From NCBI GenBank assembly GCA_949130485.1, contig OX422192.1, positions 7,231,085 through 7,295,084 on the forward strand: a DNA stretch of 64,000 nt, given 5' to 3'. Below, one piece after another: positions 56,942 to 64,000 of this stretch. This stretch comes from Agelas oroides (taxonomy: Eukaryota > Porifera > Demospongiae > Agelasida > Agelasidae). A model generated the notes under the pieces. It ran no database searches, was not told where the DNA came from, and was given only the letters and a program-made list of their open reading frames with translations. Numbering within the stretch: the first letter of the stretch is position 1; every line of letters starts with the position of its first letter. Position numbers and translations under genes: made by a program.

Positions 56942-58072
56942 TTATGCCGTTTGGGTACAACTTCCATAATTATTAATGGAAGGATTATCCCCATCAGTAA
57001 ATTTGGAAATACTATCAGGATGTGAAGGTTGAAAGGTAGTAACACTGGGTTGAATGATAGCAAATGAGCTTCTGATAGTTGCCTGCTGTGAAAGCGTACC
57101 TTCAATTCCTGGGCCAGGACCAATTTGCAGTTTGCAACAGCAACTACACAGCCTTTTCCATTTTCTGACTGCTTCCTTCACTTCCTCTCGTTTGAATTTC
57201 TTCAGGGAATGGAGCTGGAACACGAATCCCACAGGTATTAGGAGTTTGTACACTGGAGTGATTATGGCATGTATCATTAACAGGGTATAACCCTGTGGTT
57301 TCTTGGTGAAACCAAAGTATAGACTTGAGGATGCCTCAATGCCTGCAAACGTTCCAAAGAGCAGTAAAAAGACCAGGAGAATAACAGTCTCAGCAGCTCT
57401 CAAGTTGATTTGACGCCTTTTCTGCTCGTAGGTGAAGGCTCGTTTACAGAAAACCCCAATTGTTAACAAAGCAAAGAGCACAATGAGAAGGCCAAGCACA
57501 CCAAATGGAGCGTAAAATAGGCTAATTTGCTCCCAGAATCCTGCATCATTTTCAGAACAGTCCATATTGTGTGTTTTGATCCAGCACCAAGGCTCAACAT
57601 CACTCGAATAGTTTCCATCGAGGAATGGAATCCAGATGAATGGCAATGGAAGGACAATCAGAATGACAACAAAACCAGCTTCAAGTAGCTTCTTGGTCCT
57701 GCCAGTTAGAGTAGGTGGGCACTTGCAAGAGCATACTGAACATAAAATGACAAAAGTGACTGCAAATGTGAAAATGAGCACGGAGATTGCAGCCCACTGA
57801 TCAAAAAATCCCATGGCAGCACAAAACTGACTCAATCCATCGTATGGCCTGATGTGCATGATCTCCATAGACAAGGCCCAAACTGTGATTGCGGTGATAT
57901 ACACGAGCAAACGCTCTAGAAATATCTCAAATGCTCGCACAAATACAACAGCCAACAGAATTAGTGCAGTCACTGATAGGCATGCAGCTGCGGTGATGCT
58001 TCTGGCTGCGGCTGCCCTCAGAATTTCGTCTCTGCTAATATTGGTGCAGTTCATCAAAGAATTGCCGTCCAT
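56942..58072 (-). CDS. Seven-transmembrane receptor, cAMP-receptor/GPR157-like
   Basis: An intact single-exon frame of 376 codons (ATG at 58,070-58,072). The N-terminus is short with two N-glycosylation sequons (N8-C-T, N11-I-S). Seven hydrophobic spans fall at about residues 24-47, 52-70, 82-112, 130-150, 183-208, 226-250 and 266-288. A cysteine at the start of TM3 and the PWCWI segment before TM5, with a nearby cysteine, suit the conserved extracellular disulfide. TM7 runs into YKLLIPVGFVFQLHSLKKF and a basic, cysteine-rich tail (CSCCCK, candidate palmitoylation) with serine/threonine sites beyond. WCWI and the short N-terminus point to the cAMP-receptor-like/GPR157 type rather than the rhodopsin class; no DRY or NPxxY is visible. 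It should act at the plasma membrane through G proteins; ligand unknown. A dead relative lies downstream at 54.5 kb. Confidence 0.85.
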   Translation of the reverse strand: MDGNSLMNCTNISRDEILRAAAARSITAAACLSVTALILLAVVFVRAFEIFLERLLVYITAITVWALSMEIMHIRPYDGLSQFCAAMGFFDQWAAISVLIFTFAVTFVILCSVCSCKCPPTLTGRTKKLLEAGFVVILIVLPLPFIWIPFLDGNYSSDVEPWCWIKTHNMDCSENDAGFWEQISLFYAPFGVLGLLIVLFALLTIGVFCKRAFTYEQKRRQINLRAAETVILLVFLLLFGTFAGIEASSSLYFGFTKKPQGYTLLMIHAIITPVYKLLIPVGFVFQLHSLKKFKREEVKEAVRKWKRLCSCCCKLQIGPGPGIEGTLSQQATIRSSFAIIQPSVTTFQPSHPDSISKFTDGDNPSINNYGSCTQTA

Positions 58073-58350
58073 TCTCGTTTGTCTGGTGTCAGCTTTTGTT
58101 CCAACTCAGGAGTCAGGACACGTACGTGTAAGATTCCTGTTGCATTTATGGATGTAGGCGGAGTCCAAGTTTTAAGTCTTCACGCTAGAATTCTGTGACT
58201 TGGAATCGCGGTCTGCGAGCACCGTCCTGCGCAACGATGATTCGTGGACGAAATGTGGACAAGCAGAATTTGCGCCCCAAAAGCCGACTTATCACCCCTA
58301 ATACATTTTTTTGGCACAGCACCATTTCAGGGTGAAGTCCAATTGTTTAA
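58073..58350. other. Upstream region of receptor gene
   Basis: Contains the 5' flank of the minus-strand receptor gene. No TATA box or other certain motif is seen; the promoter should lie here by position only. Confidence 0.4.
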
Positions 58351-58434
58351 AATGTGGCTTGGTGTTGAAGCCAAGTGCATGGCCATGCACTTGGCTTCAA
58401 GGCCATGCACTTGGCTTCAACACCAAGCCACATT
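58351..58434. mobile_element. 84-bp TTAA-flanked foldback
   Basis: Arms AATGTGGCTTGGTGTTGAAG and onward, with the exact inverse on the right, flanked on both sides by TTAA (58,347-58,350 and 58,435-58,438). The inner 20 bp of the right arm (ATGCACTTGGCTTCAAGGCC) is present twice. The TTAA flanks hint at piggyBac-type mobilisation, but chance is possible with such AT-rich arms. Confidence 0.6.
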
Positions 58435-58659
58435 TTAACCAAACAGTGAAGGACCTCCAAATTAGGCCACGCAAGGTTATTTTCCTGTTCAGTCTGGTGT
58501 ACAAGCGGCAACATGCATCATGGACAGGGTGAGGTCCAGGCACAATGACAACAAAATGCAGACACTTGTGCATCTAAACAGCCAAAATATAGAAGTTTGG
58601 ATGGTAAAGCCGGTCACGGGGTAAAAGACGTAGGCTTAATTTAATCCATGTGTCACTGA

Positions 58660-59300
58660 ATTACGTTACCATTCCCATGAGTCACTCAAGCATGATTAAA
58701 AGAAGAAAGACGGAAGATAAGGGAGCAAAAGAAGAACACCAGAAAAAACGGGCTGCTAAATGTTCTACCCCCAAGTACGTATGCACCACGTAAGTGGAAC
58801 TTATGTCAGAAGGGTGCAATCTCATTTCAGGGATTGGACATGAGAGTCGGGTTTTGACATGAGACTGGTCTTACCGTCCTCCGAGTCTTTTTCGTCTCCT
58901 TCTGCAATCGTACTTGCTCGATAGGCAACAGAGATTTACCTTTGAGGCAAAGGATGTAATTCTTTCCCTATATAACTGTATCATGCCTTTTTATATATAT
59001 GGGGAAGTTTTACGTTAGATGTGAAGTAATAACAGGGTACCCCTCTGGTGACTCACGAGAGAATGTAAATGAGATTCATAGCCAATCATTTGATAATTTA
59101 CAGGAATATCCTTTTGAGGCTTAAGACGTAATTCTTTCCCTATATAAGACCACATGTGCATACTTTTGGGCATTTTACGTACAATGAAAGCACGTAATTC
59201 TATCCCATGAGTAACCCAAGGTGCAAATGACGTAATTCTTTCCCATGAGTGACTCATGGGAATGGTAACATAATTCTTTCCCATGAGTGACACATGGGAT
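58660..59300. repeat. Cluster of TCCCATGAGTNAC and ACGTAATTCTTTCCC motifs
   Basis: TCCCATGAGT followed by [CGA]A/AC occurs at about 58,673, 59,203, 59,241 and 59,279. The 59,242-59,260 copy is a 19 bp near-palindrome around TGAGT-G-ACTCA. ACGTAATTC or a close form recurs with them (59,130, 59,192, 59,230, 59,269) and as ATGTAATTCTTTCCCTATAT at 58,954, hinting at degenerate repeats of 40 and about 175 bp. TGAGTCA-type cores resemble AP-1/bZIP sites, but a decayed tandem repeat explains the cluster equally well. Confidence 0.55.
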
Positions 59301-59507
59301 TTTTCCTCAAATTCAGTACGTCTTTTTCTAAGTGACCGGTAAAGCCACTGAGGCAGGACTTCAGTGCAGGATGTGTGGTTGCAGGCTGAATACTGTAGCC
59401 GTTGTTTCAGAACGGACCAGAACGGACCGGAACGGAACAGTTCCATCACATTAGCTATTTCATGCAATGTACTGTATGACTGCCCATGAGCCAAAGTGGG
59501 TCTGGCA

Positions 59508-59614
59508 TAGCCTCGTTCCCAGGCCTTCCCCGGCTCCAGTTTTTGATCGCTTGCAGTATGCAAAACTGCAAGCGATCAAAAACTGGAGCCGGGGAAGGCC
59601 TGGGAACGAGGCTA
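59508..59614. mobile_element. 107-bp foldback element, exact 9-bp TSD
   Basis: A nearly perfect palindrome: TAGCCTCGTTCCCAGGCCTT at the left, its inverse ending GGGAACGAGGCTA at the right, with arms of about 50 bp around a short GTATG-type centre. GGTCTGGCA lies on both sides (59,499-59,507 and 59,615-59,623), an exact 9 bp duplication. The lack of arm divergence suggests a young insertion or a strongly constrained hairpin. Confidence 0.95.
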
Positions 59615-59623
59615 GGTCTGGCA

Positions 59624-60265
59624 CGTGTCCGCCGCAGTGGGTCTGGCACGTGAGACTACGACTGGACTAGCTAGCAGCTAGCACGTTGACACTTGTACAA
59701 AACTTGCAGTCGTGATACTTGTTGTTGATGGTATGTAGGGTTTATATATACTTGTTGAAGTGTACATGTAACGGTAGGTGTTTACAAGATGGTTGAATAT
59801 GAATTCTAATTAAAGCCCACATAGTTCACAGTTGGGTGAGTTGGCTCGGGGAGCCATGCCTCATCTGTTGTCTTTATTTCCATGATACCAGTGGTTGCAG
59901 TAGCTGCACTGGATCATTGGTAGCTCCTTGATTGGTGGTATTCAACAAATGCAGTAGAATGAAGAGAATGTTATCTGGTACCAACTAGCAAGTTAGTTTC
60001 TACTTCTGTTTCCATTTCATAGCCACTTACCTCATCACTATACTTGTGTTCATTATGGCTACTAAGAAGGGGGGAAGATGAGCTAGCTGACTTTTCCTTC
60101 TCCTTTCTCTCTTCTTGCCTCTTTCTCCTCCTCTCAGGACAACAGCAGTCCAGGTGAATCATTGAGCTCGGAAAATAACTTGCCGACGTTTCAACTGAAT
60201 GCTCCAGTCGTCATCAGGGTGAAAGTGAAGAGGTGTGAACAAATGTTGCTATTTATAGCCATGCA
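59624..60265. other. No clear gene; low-complexity frame and possible dispersed repeat
   Basis: On the minus strand a 63-codon frame (59,971-60,162) encodes a charged run ERRRKRQEERKEKEKS and an acidic tail, with no family I know. Just above it, about 60,160-60,260, the minus strand carries CCCTGATGACGACTGGAGCA followed by TTCAGTTGAAACG, a phrase I associate with dispersed retroelement-type repeats of invertebrates. This is memory-based and unproven here. Confidence 0.35.
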
Positions 60266-62127
60266 CTACTGAGGATACACATCATTGGAGGTCAAAGGTT
60301 GGTGAGGATTGCTCCTCCCTCCCTGCCTCCTCATCACAGCGGTCCAGCAACCTGGGACTTCCAGTCCTTCACCTCGGTTGAAGCGCTCCTCTGAGGGTGT
60401 CATCTGGATGTGAAAAAAATGCAGTAGAGTGGAATAGTCTCTGACCGTAGTAATCTTTCTAGGTTGATGTTCTTTTTTGATTAGAAACATTGTGAACTCC
60501 TGCTTCTCCAGGCAGTTGATCAGGTGATTTTTCATGCATTGTTGATCATCAAGCCGGAACTTGCCTGGTGCATGTTCAAAGCAGATAGCAGTGGCAAATG
60601 CCAGTGCGAAAATAGTCATTTCGTCCTGCCTGCATTTGAACATCCGAAAAGTTCAGGGTCAACGTCAGCTCAGTAACTCTCATCATGCATGCTACTTGTC
60701 TTTTTTTTTTGTCTGTCCAGCAGATGCATACATGCTGTCATAACTATGATGGTCGATGGAGTGGCACCAACTGTGCTAACTAGGTGGCCAGTGACTTACA
60801 CCATTGTGTATAAGACTTAAATTCTTCCGTCCCCACGTTAAAGGAGAATGTTCGGCCAAGAATGACACTTTGAAAGCCAGCCTTGCCGAATCTCTTCTTG
60901 TAGCTACTGGGCAGCCAGTATTTTCTGACCAGCATCAATGATGTCGTCTGTCAACCAGTTTCCAGACGTTTTGTCTGATGTAGACGATGTGAAAATTTCG
61001 CTGTCTATCCATGTTTGCTTTGGTGGAGGATCAACTACATCGCTAGCATAGTTGACGATCTCATGTTGATCTTGTTTACTAGTCGACTGTCGCTTTCTAG
61101 CACGCTTCTCTTCTCGCTTTTTTTCTCATAGTGAAAGCATCAACTTGTAAGCAGCCTGGTTTCTTGTCACAGGATCTTGTTTGTGTTTTTGTCTCTTGAG
61201 TGGAGATGGACTATCATTTGCTTTGTTCTTGGGAGGGCTGTTTTGCTGGGGTGAACTCAGACGGATAGCTATGTGGCTGGTTAACCTGGGGAGTACAAGG
61301 TTGGTTGCTGTTGGGTGAATTCAGAGAGTTATGTGGCTGGTCCACCTTCGGAGGGGTGCATGTGTGGTCGACACAAGGTTAATTTGGAGGGCTATATGGT
61401 TGGCTACCTGGCCAGGGATATACTTGACAAGTCTCTTGAAACAGTTGTTCATGGCAGTACTGGAATTGCCGCTTGTGAATCAAGAAAGTAGCAGAGATGA
61501 CAGGCGACTCCTTGACTAGAGTGTGGCGAAGGGTGAACACTGACACAGAAATCTCCAAGCTGGAAGGTTGTGTCATAGGACATGAGCTGAGGAGGGGGAG
61601 ACTGCACGAGGGGGACCTTGTCAAATTCATTGCATTGTGTCCACATACACATAGCATATCAGGGTAGGATTCGATCTTGTGGACAAACTCTGGCATGTCA
61701 AGTGCAATCTTATGATTGTACAGAGAATCACGTAATGTAATTCTCTGCTCCCTTTGCTTCTTGTTTCGTATGTTTTCAACTTGCTGAGAGTTTCGTGTAG
61801 AACTGGTAGATGGGATGTTGGGGGTTGGTTGGTGATGTTCTTTCTATACACCTTTGCTGCAGTTGACAAAGTACACTCATTTTTGATACTCTGAAGCACT
61901 GATGGGCAGGTGTGAGTATACTGCCGGTCCAAGTGGTGTTTGCTGTTTCCATGGGTGAATCCACAAGTGGCATGCGCAGTTTCATTGCCAAGGTAGTGGA
62001 TGAGCACATAGCCGTTTGAAGGAATTGGTTTGTATGAGTGCTTTGTGAACTCACGACAAGGACCATTTGGAGTGTCTGCTACGAAATAGGTCTTCTTTAT
62101 GAATTGGTTCTCTCTAGGGTAGTTCAC
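60266..62127 (-). pseudogene. Decayed Ulp1/C48-like region, transposon-associated type
   Basis: Several minus-strand blocks resemble, in order, a large invertebrate protein family ending in a Ulp1-type cysteine protease domain. They are FVADTPNGPCREFTKHSYKP with GYVLIHYLGNETAHA (near 62.0-62.1 kb); SPVISATFLIHKRQFQYCHE (near 61.5 kb); a basic linker KKREEKRARKRQSTSKQ (near 61.1 kb); NWLTDDIIDAGQKIL (60.95 kb); GFQSVILGRTFSFNVG (60.87 kb); STVGATPSTIIVYDSMY (60.74 kb); and FALAFATAICFEHAPGKFR (60.58 kb). The order and the WLTDD/YDSMY/FALAFATA signature fit the C48 fold, where one expects W, H, D/N, Q and C catalytic positions. The segment before FALAFATA is altered and no intact frame spans the domain, so I call it broken; several interruptions exist. 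Such families often belong to DNA transposons. A CPLCH-bearing frame up to 62,662 may be an upstream exon. Confidence 0.6.
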
Positions 62128-62189
62128 CTATCTGTATTGATCACACCACCGGTCATCTTTATGTGGAGAATGTATATATGCATGTAGAC

Positions 62190-62215
62190 TATGTATGTAT
62201 GTATGTATGTATGTG
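62190..62215. repeat. (GTAT)n microsatellite
   Basis: About six copies of ATGT/GTAT, directly upstream (on the minus strand, downstream of the CPLCH frame) in non-coding sequence. Confidence 0.85.
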
Positions 62216-62662
62216 TAAGCACAACAAATTTTAATGCCATTATCATTAGTGTTCAAGATCTGATCACAACTGACACAGGTCTTTGTGCGGGTTATTGGTA
62301 GAGTATATGGTGTAACAAACCTTTGAGAACAGAGTTGTTGACAGAGCTTTAAATGTAGATCTCTTCTGCTTTCGGTTTACACGGTGGCAGAGTGGACAAC
62401 TTCTCTTCTGGGGGGTGTCGGGGCTCTGAGGATTCCAATAATCTATGAAATAGGCAGAGGAGAAGTGGAAGTTTGGAACACTTGCACAGACATCTTTCCA
62501 ACTCGAACAGCAAAGAGTGCGGTGAAGTGTCAAACTCTGACATAAGCACATACAGAGCATGTCTGTTCCGTGAAATAATGTGACGTTGAATAATGACGAC
62601 CAATACTGTCGGGTATAGCTTAGAGAAATTGACCTGCACACAGACCGGAAACTGGAAATCAA

Positions 62663-63081
62663 CTTTGTGTGGCCTTACTGGGCTTGTTGGACAAGCAGTA
62701 TGCAAAAATACCGTGGTTTGTGTATTTACCATATACATTGGAGTACTTAAAAATGGACAGGGGGAGGAGCTCTTGCACCAAACATATTAATTGCATGCCG
62801 TATTCACCCAGCCTTGGTTATAATATTAGAGCTGTTATTGGTCTGCCTGAGACAGCCAACAGAAATTACTTTAGTAACCTTTTTATATGCCATGCATACC
62901 TTATTCTAGAACAAAGCATAGTTTGGTATATTAAGTGAGTCCTCCAGTGTGAAAAAGCCATGACATGCAACTAAGTTATGTCTTCTGCTTGATTAGTGTA
63001 CATTACACCCAGTAATTTGGACGTCCTTTCCACAACAAAAAAGCAGCTCGGCCACTTTGAGCCTGGAAAATCAACTTGGCC
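62663..63081. other. Intergenic stretch, no gene seen
   Basis: No recognisable exon or repeat, except a direct repeat of (C/T)TGGCCACTTTG(A/T)G at about 63,050 and 63,077. Confidence 0.4.
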
Positions 63082-63153
63082 ACTTTGTGTTCCCAGACCC
63101 TCAGTATGGTACACACACCTATAGCTCTTGCTGAGGGTCTGGGAACGAGACTA
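63082..63153. mobile_element. Decayed foldback element of the TAGYCTCG family
   Basis: The right end, inverted, reads TAGTCTCGTTCCCAGACCCT and continues CAG; the left arm keeps TTCCCAGACCCTCAG but its outer tip is eroded. No target duplication is detectable. Similarity to the ends at 59,508 and 48,900 is the basis of the call. Confidence 0.55.
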
Positions 63154-63236
63154 GCATCAGGTTCAACACAGAGTTTTCACCAATGGAATTCATCCCAATA
63201 AACCTGAAATGGTGCTATGCAAGAAATATTTGGGGT

Positions 63237-63274
63237 AGAAAGTTGGCTTTTGGGACCCCAAAAGCCAACTTTCT
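63237..63274. repeat. Perfect 38-bp palindrome
   Basis: Two 18 bp arms, AGAAAGTTGGCTTTTGGG and its exact inverse, around a 2-base centre. It could be a tiny foldback element; flanks show no clear duplication. Confidence 0.9.
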
Positions 63275-63677
63275 GTTGGATCTCTTTGGTCCACAGATCA
63301 ATGATGCATGGTGTCTTCTTGTTTGTACATTCAGTCTATAAAAGACCCTTGGGTCTATGAGGTGGCAATGTATGCACAAGCAATAGCTGCAGTATCATAC
63401 ATAGCCAGTTGGTAGGATGGCTACCAGCCTAGCCTATATAGTCTACTTTGCTGGATGAATTGCAGCCAGGATGAATTTGTATGAATTGCATGAGCCTGCA
63501 AGGGTCATCCCTTGCAGAATGGATGTATAGAATACATAATGTGGACGTAAGAATGCTATGAAGGTCTCTGGTTGATTGTTCTTTGGTCCTTTGTGGGGTG
63601 TGGGGTTCTGGAGCTCCAGGGATTAGGAATGTAAGAGGTTCTAACCAAAGACCAGCTCTTCTCCTTTTCCACCACTT

Positions 63678-63955
63678 CATGGCTCTACTTCCCTCTAATT
63701 GACTCTACTACACTCTACCATGGCTCTACTACACTCTACCATGGCTCTACTTGACTCTACTACACTCTACCATGGCTCTACTTCACTCTAATTGACTCTA
63801 CTACACTCTACCATGGCTCTACTTGACTCTACTACACTCTACCATGGCTCTACATGACTCTACTACTATCTGTCTTGGCTCTACTACACTCTACCATGGC
63901 ACTACTTGACTCTACTACTATCTGTCTTGGCTCTACTAGACTCTACTTGACTCTC
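63678..63955. repeat. CTCTAC-based minisatellite
   Basis: Repeats built on CATGGCTCTACTTGACTCTA and CTACACTCTACCATGGCTCT with 10-bp sub-periods (variants of CTCTACTNNA) occupy the last 280 bp of the window. Two copies carry ACTATCTGTCTTGGCTCTAC instead. It may end at about 63,955, just before the window edge. Confidence 0.92.
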
Positions 63956-64000
63956 AACACCTCTCCCATCACCAGGTTGTCCACTCTTCCCATCAACACC

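Noticed and set aside
58677-58790. Plus-strand first exon MSHSSMIKRRKTEDKG with a GTACGT donor
   Set aside because: A basic peptide of about 33 codons followed by a donor-like site; no second exon or family was found, and it overlaps the degenerate motif cluster.
60160-60230. Hammerhead ribozyme on the minus strand (CTGATGA ... GAAAC)
   Set aside because: The two core strings are present, but the closing pairs of stem II are poor and I find no stem III or correctly placed cleavage triplet.

Overview
The window reads as genomic DNA of an early-branching, probably marine animal; a sponge is my best guess. The host genes are animal-like (a C8orf33/UPF0488-family gene, a testis-specific-kinase-type pseudogene), a many-exon cysteine synthase-like gene survives, a 7TM receptor has a cAMP-receptor/GPR157 look, and the intergenic DNA is packed with small DNA transposons and foldback elements. 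Species is inference only.

Layout. (1) About 1-37,744: one tandem satellite array with a monomer of about 192 bp, roughly 193 copies, carrying visible higher-order duplications (7-9-mer blocks near the left edge, an adjacent 3.46 kb block duplication at 13.1-19.9 kb, a 1.64 kb block repeated 2,647 bp away at 22.3-26.6 kb). It is broken once, by a 634 bp terminal-inverted-repeat element at 19,950-20,583 with an exact 9 bp target duplication. (2) 37,745-39,404: a 5'-truncated non-LTR retrotransposon abutting the satellite, whose RT region carries an internal inversion of about 0.74 kb. (3) 40,395-51,579, minus strand: a 13-exon gene for a 346-residue PLP-dependent cysteine synthase-like enzyme. 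Its introns hold two pogo-like elements (one with a nested TTAA-flanked element), an antisense dead kinase copy, 30-bp, 64-bp and 94-bp tandem repeats, a duplicated block around a hairpin, and two small foldback elements. (4) 52,117-52,953, plus strand: an intact intronless C8orf33-like gene, divergent from the synthase and probably sharing its promoter region. (5) 54,460-58,072, minus strand: a dead fragment of a 7TM receptor, a 1.78 kb TIR element, then an intact single-exon 376-residue receptor of the same family. (6) 58-64 kb: foldback elements, motif clusters, a decayed Ulp1/C48-like region on the minus strand and a minisatellite running to the window edge.

The unifying observation is a family of foldback elements whose ends start TAGCCTCG-like and which are flanked by 9 bp target duplications. 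Three members have perfect duplications, two have imperfect ones, and a sixth is a decayed candidate. The synthase and C8orf33-like genes and the receptor are the only genes that look whole. The long runs of small ORFs over the satellite are a consequence of a monomer length divisible by three and are not genes.
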